Below, in pieces: positions 25,105 to 33,251 of a stretch of 64,000 nucleotides of DNA. This DNA comes from CADEDH01 sp047974625 (GTDB lineage Bacteria; Actinomycetota; Acidimicrobiia; Acidimicrobiales; SZUA-35). Position 1 is the first letter of the stretch. Each line of letters begins with the position of its first letter. The translations under genes were made by a program, and so were the position numbers. The stretch covers positions 1 to 64,000 of the forward strand of contig JBKECK010000044.1 of assembly GCA_047974625.1 (NCBI GenBank). The letters run 5' to 3'. The notes under the pieces are model-generated. The model worked only from the letters and a program-made list of their open reading frames with translations. It was not told where the DNA came from and searched no databases.

Positions 25105-26073
25105 TCAGCGGGAGCTGAGGGCCTCCAGCAGGGCCGGCATCACCTTGTGGACGTCGCCCACGATGCCGAGGTCGGCGACGGCGAAGATCGGCGCCTCCGG
25201 ATCCTTGTTGATGGCGATGATGTTCTTGGAACCCTTCATCCCCACGAGGTGCTGGGTGGCCCCGGAGATACCGGCGGCGATGTAGAGGTCGGGCTTGACG
25301 ACCTTGCCGGTCTGACCGACCTGCATCGAGTACGGCACCCAGCCGGCGTCGACGATGGCCCGGGAGGCTCCGGCCGCGCCCCCGAGGGCCTTGGCCAGCG
25401 ACTCCACCATCACGAACTTCTCGGCTTCGCCCAGGCCACGTCCGCCCGAGACCACCACGGCGGCTTCGTCCAGCTTGGGACCGTCGGACTCCTCCACGTG
25501 CCGTTCGGTGATCTCGGCTCCGGCACCGGCCAGGTCGTCGGGGACGTCGAGATCCTCCACGTCGGCGGCGTCACCCCCGGACGGTTCGGCCACGAACGAC
25601 TTGGGCCGGACCAGCACGATGAAGGGCTCGTCACCGGTGAACCTGGTGCGGACCTCGGTGGTGCCACCGAAGACCGGCTCGGTACCGACCAGGGTGTCGT
25701 CGTCCAGGTCGAGGCCAACCACGTTGGTGATGACGGTGCGGTTGAGGAGCACCGACAACCGGCCGGCCACGTCGCGGCCGTCGTAGGTGGTGGCCATGAG
25801 AATGGCGTCAGGGCCGTCTCCGGCCTCCACGGCGGCGGCGATGGCGCCCGCCGTGGGCACACCGACCATAGCATCGTCGAGATCGCCGGTCTGGTGGACG
25901 GTCTCGGCCCCGTATTCGCCCAGCTTGTCGGCCAGGTCGTCGGCATCGTCACCGGCGTAGACGCACTCGACGGTGTCGGCCAGTTCGCGAGCCTTGGTGA
26001 GCAGTTCCAGTGTGGTGGTGGTGACCTCGCCGTCGACGGCCTCGGCCAGCACCCAGATGGTTGACAACGTCAT
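25105..26073 (-). CDS. etfA: Electron transfer flavoprotein, alpha subunit
   Basis: 322 residues. The N-terminal half is ETF-like (TIWVLAEAVDGEVTTTTLEL ...). The C-terminal FAD domain has VVVSGGRGLGEAEKFVMVE, IVDAGWVPYSMQVGQTGKVV, KPDLYIAAGISGATQHLVGM and AINKDPEAPIFAVADLGIVG, all typical. With EtfB it accepts electrons from acyl-CoA and other dehydrogenases and passes them to the quinone pool. The ATG at 26073 lies 16 nt after the etfB stop, so this is a two-gene operon. No acyl-CoA dehydrogenase is nearby. Confidence 0.96.
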   Translation of the reverse strand: MTLSTIWVLAEAVDGEVTTTTLELLTKARELADTVECVYAGDDADDLADKLGEYGAETVHQTGDLDDAMVGVPTAGAIAAAVEAGDGPDAILMATTYDGRDVAGRLSVLLNRTVITNVVGLDLDDDTLVGTEPVFGGTTEVRTRFTGDEPFIVLVRPKSFVAEPSGGDAADVEDLDVPDDLAGAGAEITERHVEESDGPKLDEAAVVVSGGRGLGEAEKFVMVESLAKALGGAAGASRAIVDAGWVPYSMQVGQTGKVVKPDLYIAAGISGATQHLVGMKGSKNIIAINKDPEAPIFAVADLGIVGDVHKVMPALLEALSSR

Positions 26074-26089
26074 TGTTCGCTCCGCGTCC

Positions 26090-26866
26090 TCAGATGAGCT
26101 TCATCTGTTCGAGGAAGGCCACGATCTTGAGATGGCCCTCACCGTCGTCTTCGATGATCTCGCCGGCCTCACGTTGGGGGGCGGCGCTGATCTCCACGAT
26201 CTCCTGTCCGGCCCCGGCCCAGCCGACCTCGTCGGCGTCGAGACCGAGGTCGGCCACCGTCTTCTCGTCGACCGGCTTCGACTTCGCGGCCATGATCCCC
26301 TTGAACGATGGGTACCGAGGCTCGACCACACCGGCGGTCACGCTGACCACGCAGGGGGTGGGGCATTCGACGTCGTCGTGACCGGCGTCGGTCTGGCGCT
26401 CGATCTTGACCGTGTCGCCGTCAACGGTGATCGACTTGGTCGCCGTCACCGACGGCAGGCCGAGGACACCGGCGATCTGGGTGGGCACCGTGCCGGTGTA
26501 GCCGTCCGAGCTCTCGGAGCCGGCGATGATCAGGTCGGCGCCGTCGCCGATGGCGGCGGCCAGGACCTTGGCCGTGCCGAGGGCGTCGGAGCCCTGCAGG
26601 GCCGGATCGGAGACCAGGGTGGCCGAGGCGGCCCCCATGGCCAGGGCGGTCAGGAGACCCGACCGCTCATTGTTGGGCGCCATCGAGACCAGCCGGACCT
26701 CGCCCTCACCCGCCGCGTCGACCAGCTGCAACGCCATCTCGACACCGTAGGAGTCGGACTCGTCGAGGATCAGCTTGACGTCCCGGACCAGGGTCTTGGT
26801 CTCGGGATCGAGCGCGCCTGGGTCGGCCGGATCGGGAATCTGTTTGACGCATACGACCACGTTCAT
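26090..26866 (-). CDS. etfB: Electron transfer flavoprotein, beta subunit
   Basis: 258 residues. NVVVCVKQIPDPADPGALDP is the EtfB start. The AMP-binding region has LTALAMGAASATLVSDPALQ and DLIIAGSESSDGYTGTVPTQ, followed by LGLPSVTATKSITVDGD. I chose the ATG at 26866 over a longer frame because family homology begins there and TACCAT (26879-26874) stands exactly 7 nt upstream, a leaderless-type -10. The gene is divergent from the lipid-kinase-like gene with a 46-bp gap. Confidence 0.96.
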   Translation of the reverse strand: MNVVVCVKQIPDPADPGALDPETKTLVRDVKLILDESDSYGVEMALQLVDAAGEGEVRLVSMAPNNERSGLLTALAMGAASATLVSDPALQGSDALGTAKVLAAAIGDGADLIIAGSESSDGYTGTVPTQIAGVLGLPSVTATKSITVDGDTVKIERQTDAGHDDVECPTPCVVSVTAGVVEPRYPSFKGIMAAKSKPVDEKTVADLGLDADEVGWAGAGQEIVEISAAPQREAGEIIEDDGEGHLKIVAFLEQMKLI

Positions 26867-26912
26867 GGCCGGGATGGTAGGCGATGGCACCGATAACGGC
26901 ACACTTGGAGCC
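26867..26912. promoter_or_regulatory. 46-bp divergent promoter region, etfB / lipid kinase-like
   Basis: The complete gap between divergent start codons is 46 bp. TACCAT on the minus strand is 7 nt before etfB. On the plus strand CACACT is 7 nt before the ATG at 26913, one base off the TANNNT box; a TTGGAG Shine-Dalgarno-like stretch also overlaps there, so that gene may use either a leaderless or a short-leader start. Confidence 0.45.
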
Positions 26913-27860
26913 ATGCGTCTCGCGCTGATCCTCAATCCGGTGGCGACATCGGTCACGGGGCAGCTGGTGACCGAGGTCGAGGCGATTCTGAGCCGACGCC
27001 ACAAGGTCCATATCCTGCCCACCAGCGGGCGAGGCCACGGGGTGGAGCTGGCGGCCCGGGCCGCCGCCGAGGGGGCCGACGCGGTGATCGCCCTAGGCGG
27101 CGACGGCACCATGAATGAGGTGGCCAACGGACTCCTCGGCACCGGTTGTCCCGTCGCCCCGCTGCCCGGCGGTTCGACCAGCGTGATGGCCCGCTCGCTC
27201 GGCTATCCGAACGATCTCCCCGGCGCCGCCCGGTCGCTGCTGGACGCCCTGGACCGGGGCAGCCCACTGGCGGCCGGGGTGGGCGTGGCCGGGGACCGGG
27301 CGTTTCTGTTCAACGTGGGGGCGGGGTTCGACGCCGCAGTGGTGGCCCGGGTGGAGCGGCGGGGCCCGCTCAAGCGGTACATCGGACAGCCCCTGTTCGT
27401 CACCGCCACCGTGGCCACCTGGCTGTTCGACGTGGAGCGACGGCGACCGTGGTTCTCGGTGGAGGTCGAGACCGTGGCCGGCCAAACCGGCCCGGCGGCC
27501 GCCTCCGCCCTGGTGGCGATGAACACAGGCCCGTACTCCTACCTCGGTCCGAAGGCCCTCGATCTGGCCCCCGAGGCTGCCCTCGACCGGCCGCTCAGCG
27601 TGCTCACCCTGGCCAACCTGTCACCCCGGCTCCTGCCCAGACTGCTCCGGGCTGCGTTCGGGGACGGAGGCCTGCCGGACCGGCCCGACGGCCACCACTG
27701 GAGCGACGTCCGCCGGGTGACGGTGCGGGGGCACCGGCCGTTCCCCTACCAGCTCGACGGTGAGCTCCTCGGCCCGGTCGACAAGCTGACGGTGGAGCAC
27801 CGGCCGGACGCCCTCAACCTCATCGCCCCGCTCCCACCCACCGGTTTCACCGCCGGCTGA
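26913..27860 (+). CDS. Diacylglycerol/lipid kinase-family protein
   Basis: 315 residues. The DAGK catalytic domain starts with LALILNPVATSVTG and has the nucleotide motif ALGGDGTMNEVANGLLGTG, followed by PVAPLPGGSTSVMARSLGYP. That second motif departs from the usual PGGTGNDFAR: GGSTSV replaces GGTGND. FNVGAGFDAAVV and the C-terminal PYQLDGELLGP are normal for the family. It probably phosphorylates a lipid at the inner membrane face, but the substrate is unknown. The ATG at 26913 follows TTGGAGCC. It is convergent with the glycerophosphodiesterase gene. Confidence 0.87.
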   Translation: MRLALILNPVATSVTGQLVTEVEAILSRRHKVHILPTSGRGHGVELAARAAAEGADAVIALGGDGTMNEVANGLLGTGCPVAPLPGGSTSVMARSLGYPNDLPGAARSLLDALDRGSPLAAGVGVAGDRAFLFNVGAGFDAAVVARVERRGPLKRYIGQPLFVTATVATWLFDVERRRPWFSVEVETVAGQTGPAAASALVAMNTGPYSYLGPKALDLAPEAALDRPLSVLTLANLSPRLLPRLLRAAFGDGGLPDRPDGHHWSDVRRVTVRGHRPFPYQLDGELLGPVDKLTVEHRPDALNLIAPLPPTGFTAG

Positions 27861-27875
27861 CACCGCCGGTGAAAC
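27844..27875. terminator. Hairpin at the end of the lipid kinase-like gene
   Basis: GTTTCACCG (27844-27852) is complementary to CGGTGAAAC (27867-27875) over 9 bp; the loop carries the stop codon. It is in the convergent gap before the glycerophosphodiesterase gene. The rest of that gap (27876-28045) shows no further clear hairpin. Confidence 0.45.
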
Positions 27876-28045
27876 GAGCCCGGAGACGAGGCCCGGTGGC
27901 CGATCGGCGTCGGCCAGCTGGACGCGTCAGATGTCCGTCAGTTGTCGGTCACCGAACCCATCCACGGATGACGTGACTGATTTCACACATTGCCCGGTAT
28001 CTGACGCGGTCGCGGTCGGACCCGGACCGGGCCGGCGGGTCCGAC

Positions 28046-28738
28046 CTATCGCGCCGTCCGACCGAGACGGGCCACGACCTCGGCCGGGTGGTTGGTGATG
28101 ATCCCGTCGACCCCGATCCGGGCCAACTCGTCGACCCGGGTCATGGAGTCGACGGTCCACACGTTCACGGCCAGACCGGCGGCGCGGCAACGGCCGACGA
28201 AGCTCCGGTCGGCCAGCAGCTCGGGGGGATGGATGGCCGCCAGGCCGCGGCCCGCGGCCCGGTCGACCAGGCTGACCGGATCGGCCTGGGCCCACACCAA
28301 CCAGGCGAGGGGGATGTCGGCGTCCACCGCCCGGATCCGGTCCAGGGCGGCCATGTCGAACGACGACACCAACACCCGGGAGGCAGCGTCGAAGGCCCGT
28401 ACCAGCCCGGCCACAGCCACGGCTTGCCCCTGGTCAGCATCGTAATCGGGCTCGCCGGGCGAGTTCTTGATCTCGACGTTGAGCCACAGGTCGGCGCACG
28501 CCTCCAGGGCCTCGGCCAGAGTGGGAACCGCGTCCGGGAGGTCGTCGACGGCGACGTCGCACACCGCCTCGCCCGAGACCAGGTGGGCATCGTGGTGTAC
28601 CACCAGGACGCCGTCGGCGGTGAGGCGGACGTCGAGCTCCACCCCGTGCGCCCCCTGATCGGCGGCGGCCCGGAAGGCCTCGAGGGTGTTCTCCGGGTGG
28701 GTGGCCGACGCCCCCCGGTGGGCGATCACTCGAACCAT
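28046..28738 (-). CDS. Glycerophosphodiester phosphodiesterase
   Basis: 230 residues, a complete GDPD TIM barrel of the short bacterial type. VIAHRGASATHPENTLEAF holds the catalytic His and the ENT motif. GVELDVRLTADGVLVVHHDA gives the metal-binding Glu/Asp and the second His. NVEIKNSPGE and VNVWTVDSMTRVDELARIGV complete the barrel. It hydrolyses glycerophosphodiesters to glycerol-3-phosphate and an alcohol. No signal peptide, so cytosolic. GAAGGAGGCCCGCCC precedes the ATG at good spacing. Confidence 0.93.
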   Translation of the reverse strand: MVRVIAHRGASATHPENTLEAFRAAADQGAHGVELDVRLTADGVLVVHHDAHLVSGEAVCDVAVDDLPDAVPTLAEALEACADLWLNVEIKNSPGEPDYDADQGQAVAVAGLVRAFDAASRVLVSSFDMAALDRIRAVDADIPLAWLVWAQADPVSLVDRAAGRGLAAIHPPELLADRSFVGRCRAAGLAVNVWTVDSMTRVDELARIGVDGIITNHPAEVVARLGRTAR

Positions 28739-29131
28739 GGGCGGGCCTCCTTCGGGGATCAGTGCCCGGTGACGATCGGCCGGGCAACGGGCCGGCGTCC
28801 GACCCGGACCGTGGCGGCATCACCGGCGCCGCGTCGCACCCGGCGCGGCCCCACGATGCCCGCCCCCGACCCCCCGTTCCACCCGGCGGCGAACCCGCCG
28901 TGCAACGTTCGTGTGAACTTTTAGTTGCACGTTCCTCGATTGAAGTCTTTACGAAGATCTAACCATTCGTCTATGGTGTCCGCCAAGGTGCGAACGAGCG
29001 AGCAGCCGGGGCCCCACCGCTCCACAGTTGCTCGATTTGGCGTACCTCGATCTCGGCGCCGCTGTGCAACGACGGACACGTCACACGAGGATCACCTTCC
29101 GTTTCCATCGCCACTCCATGGGGAGGAGTAC
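28739..29131. other. 393-bp intergenic region upstream of the second WhiB gene
   Basis: The first 160 bp are GC-rich with nothing I recognise. From about 28905 to 28985 the sequence is unusually AT-rich for this genome, with TTGCAC (28925), TTGAAG (28940) and a TCTATGGT box (28970). No pair has ideal 17-nt spacing, but this is the most promoter-like stretch and would give WhiB a long leader, as is common for whiB1-type genes. A GTCATATG-like operator is not visible. Confidence 0.4.
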
Positions 29132-29479
29132 GTGGCAGCAGTAGTCCATTCCGCCGAGGTTCAGGTTCCTGACTTCGCCGAATTCGAGCAGATCGCCCGC
29201 GGCTTGGTCGGTCGCCCGCCGGATCCCGATCCCGATCTCTCCTGGAGGGCCACGGCCGCGTGCCGTGACACCAGCCCGGAGCTGTTTTTCCCGATCGGTA
29301 CCACGGGTCAGGCTGTCGACCAGATCGCCGCAGCCAAGCTGGTGTGCACGGCGTGCCCGTCTCGGGTGCCGTGCCTCGAGTTCGCCTTGTCAACCAACCA
29401 GGACTCGGGAGTCTGGGGCGCAACCTCGGAAGAGGAACGTCGCCAGCTTCGTCGCACGTATCTGAGCCGTCGGCGCTGA
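29132..29479 (+). CDS. whiB1: WhiB1-like Fe-S transcriptional regulator
   Basis: 115 residues. Cluster cysteines are at about 44, 72, 75 and 81 (C-x27-C-x2-C-x5-C), in TAACRDTSPELFFPIG and LVCTACPSRVPC. They are followed by SGVWGATSEEERRQLRR and a basic end (TYLSRRR) for DNA binding. I chose the GTG at 29132 because GGGAGGAGTAC ends right before it; the frame extends upstream without family sequence. The gene is convergent with a PdtaS-like kinase, the same arrangement as Mycobacterium tuberculosis whiB1 (Rv3219) and pdtaS (Rv3220c), which supports the WhiB1 assignment. Confidence 0.88.
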   Translation: MAAVVHSAEVQVPDFAEFEQIARGLVGRPPDPDPDLSWRATAACRDTSPELFFPIGTTGQAVDQIAAAKLVCTACPSRVPCLEFALSTNQDSGVWGATSEEERRQLRRTYLSRRR

Positions 29480-29636
29480 GCCGACGTACCTGCTTCGAAT
29501 TTGTCCAAACCCAACAGGCTGTCCACGTTGAGGACGATGGTCCTCAACGGACAGACTGTTCCAACCAGGTAGTTTCTTCAACAACAGGCACACGCAAAGC
29601 CGGACTCAGCTCGCTGGGTCCGGCTTTGCGTGTGCC
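29468..29636. terminator. Three hairpins between convergent WhiB1 and PdtaS genes
   Basis: Hairpin 1: CGTCGGC with GCCGACG around the WhiB1 stop (about 29468-29486). Hairpin 2: CTGTCC plus GTTGAGGA pairing with TCCTCAAC plus GGACAG (29519-29554), with a 2-nt bulge. Hairpin 3: a perfect 19-bp stem, GGCACACGCAAAGCCGGAC (29587-29605) with its complement (29618-29636), around a 12-nt loop. The third is a very strong bidirectional terminator and carries AAA/TTT inside the stem. Confidence 0.8.
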
Positions 29637-29662
29637 GCCGACGGTGTGTCCGAGCCGCGGGG

Positions 29663-31114
29663 CTAGCGGGGCTTGAGCCGGACGACGAGCTCGGCCACGG
29701 TGCCCGGATCCTGGCCGCCCGCCGGCCGTACCACCAGCCGCCCCCCCAGGTCGCTCTCGACCAGGGCGTTGATGATGGTGAGGCCGAGGCCGGTCTGGGC
29801 CGTGCTGTCGAACCCCGCGGGGACCCCGACCCCGTTGTCGTGCACGCTCACCGTGAGCTCGGTGGCGTCGAACACCATCTCCACGGTGACGGCCCCGCCG
29901 GCCGATCCGGGCGGGAACCCGTGCTCCACGGCGTTCTGGACCAGCTCGTTGAGGATCACGGCCAGGGAGCTGGCCGTGCTGGCTGAGACCACGGGACCGT
30001 CCCCGACGAGGCGGACCCGCAGGGGAACCACGGCCGCCTGCTCGGCCACGGCCAGGATCGGACGCACGATCTCACCCAGGACCACCTCGTCGCCACCCCC
30101 GCGCGACAGCATGTCGTGCACCGTGGCGATCGAGGCGATCCGGCGTTCGGCCTCGGCGATGGCGGCCTTGGCCTCGGGGGCGGTGGCCCTCCGTTCCTGG
30201 ATCCGGAGCAGGGACGTCACCGTCTGCAGGTTGTTCTTGACCCGATGGTGGATCTCCCGGATCGTGGCGTTCATCGACACCATCAACCGTTCCCGGCTGC
30301 GGAGCTCGGACACGTCGCGGAGCAGGACGAGGGCTCCGTCGACCACCCCGTCGGTGATCAGGGGCACGATCCGGACCAGGATGGTCACATTGTCGGGCCG
30401 GTCGAGCTCCTCCACCACCGGTGTCCGCAGGGAGTACGCGGTGCGGACGTTCTCGTTGCGGACCCCCAGGTCGACCAGGCGCCGACCGACCACGGATCCG
30501 TGGTAGCCGAGGCGGTGGAAGGCGGACACCCCGTTCGGTGAGGAGTAGGCCACCGTGCCTTCCCGGTCCAGGATGAGGGCGCCATCCCCAACCCGGGGGG
30601 ACTCCTCGGTGCCGTTGTCCTCGTAGGGGAAGGGGAAGGTCCCGTCGGAGACCATCTGGACCAGCCGCTCCGACACCCCCAGATAGGCGAGCTCCAGGTC
30701 GCCGAGGGAGCGATGACCCAGTTGGGGGGTCTCCCTGGTCATGACGGCCACCACCTTGCCCTGCCACCGGACCGGTACCGCCACGACCGAGGCCCGGCTC
30801 TCGGGTATCGGCAGATCGAGTTCGGCTTCGGTGATCTTCCCCGACCGCATGGCCGCGGCCACCAAGGGCCGTTCGGCCGCGGTGACGAACCCACCGAGCT
30901 GGTCGTCCCGGTAGAGGGTCTGGGCCGTGGTCGGACGCATCTGGGCCAGGACGATGAACCGCTGCCCGTCGTCGCCCACCGGCGCGAACAGCAACAGGTC
31001 GGCGAACGACAGGTCGGCCAGGGGCCCCCACGAGCTCACCAGGCGGCGAAGATGGTCCCGGGCTTCGTCGTCGAGCTGGGTGTGACGGCGGACGATGTCC
31101 TTCAAACTGGCCAC
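29663..31114 (-). CDS. pdtaS: PdtaS-like sensor histidine kinase
   Basis: 483 residues, soluble. An N-terminal GAF-like domain (about 1-150) and a PAS domain (about 175-280) precede the HisKA_2 dimerisation/phosphoacceptor helix IREIHHRVKNNLQTVTSLLR (His about 297). An HATPase domain follows with ILNELVQNAVEHG (N box), VHDNGVGVP and TGLGLTIINALVE. In mycobacteria PdtaS phosphorylates PdtaR, an RNA-binding ANTAR antiterminator; no such partner is in this window. It lies convergent to whiB1 as in M. tuberculosis. Repeat array B stands 87 nt upstream. Confidence 0.9.
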   Translation of the reverse strand: MASLKDIVRRHTQLDDEARDHLRRLVSSWGPLADLSFADLLLFAPVGDDGQRFIVLAQMRPTTAQTLYRDDQLGGFVTAAERPLVAAAMRSGKITEAELDLPIPESRASVVAVPVRWQGKVVAVMTRETPQLGHRSLGDLELAYLGVSERLVQMVSDGTFPFPYEDNGTEESPRVGDGALILDREGTVAYSSPNGVSAFHRLGYHGSVVGRRLVDLGVRNENVRTAYSLRTPVVEELDRPDNVTILVRIVPLITDGVVDGALVLLRDVSELRSRERLMVSMNATIREIHHRVKNNLQTVTSLLRIQERRATAPEAKAAIAEAERRIASIATVHDMLSRGGGDEVVLGEIVRPILAVAEQAAVVPLRVRLVGDGPVVSASTASSLAVILNELVQNAVEHGFPPGSAGGAVTVEMVFDATELTVSVHDNGVGVPAGFDSTAQTGLGLTIINALVESDLGGRLVVRPAGGQDPGTVAELVVRLKPR

Positions 31115-31200
31115 GATGAACGGCTCCCCCTCAGATCGGGTCCGCTGGACCGCCTGGTGGTGACCAGCCAGGCGTCCGGCCGGCCCCGGTCGAGGCTATC

Positions 31201-31296
31201 AACATGACGATGAGGCCTCGGCCGAAGAGCAGAACATGACGATGAGGCCTCGGCCGAAGAGCAGAACATGACGATGAGGCCTCGGCCGAAGAGCAG
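31201..31296. repeat. Tandem repeat array B (three 32-nt units)
   Basis: Three identical 32-nt units at 31201, 31233 and 31265. Read on the minus strand, each has exactly the same 24-nt core as array A (containing CTCTTCGGCCGAGGCCTCAT) but a different 8-nt joint, GTCATGTT, constant across the array. The array begins about 4 nt downstream of the stop codon of the ArsA-like gene (minus strand) and lies upstream of pdtaS. Orientation relative to the preceding gene is opposite to array A. Confidence 0.95.
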
Positions 31297-31300
31297 AAGA

Positions 31301-32362
31301 TCAGCCCGTCCGGGTGATCAGGTCGGCGAGGTCGTCCGGGGTGGCCAGGTCCGGGCGCCACGGCAGGCGGACGAGGGCGGGGGCCGGGGACGGCTGCCGC
31401 TCCACCAGCTCGGCCGGTCGGTCGTCGTCGGCGAGCAGGTGGAGCATGGCCGCCCGGAGCGGGGCCGCCTCCACGGAGTCCACCGACAGCTCGGCCGACG
31501 CCGCCGGCCCGGCACCGGGCACGGCCCGGTTGTGAACCACGGCGGCCACCGGGTGGTGGCGCTCGTTCAGAGCCCGCAGCAGGTCGTCGGCCTGGGACAG
31601 GGCGCCGGCGTCGGCGGTGGTGATCAACAGGTAGCGGGTGGATGGGTCACTGAGGCGGCGTTTGACGGCCCGGGCCCGCTCGGCCACGCCCGGCTGGAGC
31701 TGGGAGAACCGCCAGAAGAACTCCCCTACCTGGGCCAGGAACGGCCCGCCCACTACCCGTTCGGCCGCGGCCAGGAACGGCCGGGCGGTGAGTTGGGCCA
31801 TCCGGCTCCGATAGGGGGCGGTGAGCCACCGGAGCAGCCAGCTGTCGAAGAAGTCGAGCATCCGGTCGGGGGCGTCGAGCACATCGATGGCGTGCACCGA
31901 CGGAGGGGTGTCGATCACCACCAGGTCGTAGCGGTCACTGTCGGTGAGGTCGTGGAGCCGGTCGAGGGCGATGTAGTCGTGGCTCTGCACGAACCGGCGG
32001 GTGAGGGTGCGGTACAGGGGGTTGGCCAGCAGGTCGTCGGCGGCGGCCTGATTGGGGGCGTGCCGTTCCACCAGCTCGTCCCAGCTCCGGGCCATCTCCA
32101 CCATCGAGGCCCAGAGGGCACCGTCGGGGGCGGTGTCGAGCTTGACCCTGGCCGGTTCGTGACCGAGGGGGACCCCGAGGGCGTCGGCCAGGCGACGGGC
32201 CGGGTCCACCGTGACCACCAGGACCCGGCGGCCGGCCTGGGCGGCCGCCGCGGCCACGGCGGCGGCCACCGTGGTCTTGCCGACCCCGCCGGCGCCCACC
32301 ACGAGCACGACCCTGGCCTCGCCCAGCCGATCGATCAGGGTGCCCGGGGCCGGCGTGGTCAT
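31301..32362 (-). CDS. ArsA-like P-loop ATPase, second gene of pair
   Basis: 353 residues of the ArsA/Get3 fold. The P-loop is VVGAGGVGKTTVAA: it keeps the canonical Lys but has Ala where deviant Walker A proteins carry the signature Lys (normally GKGGVGK). LVVTVDPARRLADALG (switch I-type), DLVVIDTPPSVHAIDVLDAP (Walker B/switch II) and a helical insertion with FFWRFSQLQPGV follow. It overlaps the upstream ArsA-like gene by 4 nt. The two resemble Rv3679/Rv3680 of M. tuberculosis, a Get3-like pair. The neighbour lacks the other Lys, so a heterodimer with composite sites is likely (inference). Confidence 0.83.
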   Translation of the reverse strand: MTTPAPGTLIDRLGEARVVLVVGAGGVGKTTVAAAVAAAAAQAGRRVLVVTVDPARRLADALGVPLGHEPARVKLDTAPDGALWASMVEMARSWDELVERHAPNQAAADDLLANPLYRTLTRRFVQSHDYIALDRLHDLTDSDRYDLVVIDTPPSVHAIDVLDAPDRMLDFFDSWLLRWLTAPYRSRMAQLTARPFLAAAERVVGGPFLAQVGEFFWRFSQLQPGVAERARAVKRRLSDPSTRYLLITTADAGALSQADDLLRALNERHHPVAAVVHNRAVPGAGPAASAELSVDSVEAAPLRAAMLHLLADDDRPAELVERQPSPAPALVRLPWRPDLATPDDLADLITRTG

Positions 32363-33222
32363 CCCACCACCCCGGCCAGCGCGGCCTCGGCCACCCCGAC
32401 GGGGTCGTCCGGTTCGGCCCCTTCCCCAATCGGGATCCGGTCGGGGTCGAGGCGGGACAGGCGCTCGTCGAGCTCGACGGCCCGCCGGTACCGGGTGGCC
32501 ACCATGGCGGCCAGCGGGGCCAGCCGTCCCGACCCTCCGGCCAGCCGGTCGGCCTCCTCGATGGACGGCCCGTCCAGCGGGGCCGGCACCCGGTTGACCA
32601 CCAGTCGTTCGACCCGGACGTCGGTGTCGGCCCGGAGCCGGGCCGTGAGCTCCTCGGTCTCCTCCACGGTGAGCTCATCCAGGGTGGCCACCACCATCAC
32701 GCCGGTGTGGTCCTGATCGGCGAGGATGTCGGCCATCCAGGACGCCTCGGCGGCCAGGGGTCCGTAGCCCACCATCTGGCCCAGGGTCCGGGGGGCGTCG
32801 AGCAGTTCCACCACATGTCCGGTGGCGGGACCGTCCACCACCACCAGGTCCCACGGCCCCCGGCGGACCTCGTGGCACACCTTGCCGATGGTCAGGATCT
32901 CGCGGACCGCGGGCGCGGCCACTGCCACATAGTCGAGGGTGCGCGACAGGGGCCGGAGCTGAGACGGGGCGATCGGCACCCAGAGGGTACGGCGAACGTA
33001 TTCGTCCACGCTGGCCTCGGTGGACAGCTCGAGCAGGGCCACCCCGTCGTCCCCGGTGACGATCCGGCCGGCCCGGGGCGACGGGTGGTGCAGGGCGGCG
33101 GCCAGGCCTCCCGCGTTGACGGCGTCGACGGCCAGGACCCGGTGGCCTCCGGCGGCTGCGGCGCGGGCGATACCGGCGGCCACCGTGGTGCGACCGACCC
33201 CACCCTTCCCCGTGACCACCAC
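32359..33222 (-). CDS. ArsA-like P-loop ATPase, first gene of pair
   Basis: 287 residues. The P-loop lies at the very N-terminus, VVVTGKGGVGRTTVAAGIA. The signature Lys is kept (GKGG) but the canonical Lys before Thr is Arg (codon CGC). RVLAVDAVNAGGLAAALHH and DLVVVDGPATGHVVELLDAP follow, normal for the family. The GTG start leaves only two residues before the P-loop strand; it lies 29 nt after the DUF3107 stop. The reading is open further upstream but offers no better start. It forms a pair with the downstream ArsA-like gene (4-nt overlap). Confidence 0.82.
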   Translation of the reverse strand: MVVTGKGGVGRTTVAAGIARAAAAGGHRVLAVDAVNAGGLAAALHHPSPRAGRIVTGDDGVALLELSTEASVDEYVRRTLWVPIAPSQLRPLSRTLDYVAVAAPAVREILTIGKVCHEVRRGPWDLVVVDGPATGHVVELLDAPRTLGQMVGYGPLAAEASWMADILADQDHTGVMVVATLDELTVEETEELTARLRADTDVRVERLVVNRVPAPLDGPSIEEADRLAGGSGRLAPLAAMVATRYRRAVELDERLSRLDPDRIPIGEGAEPDDPVGVAEAALAGVVG

Positions 33223-33251
33223 GAGTCGGGCCCGGTTGGAGCGATCGTCGC

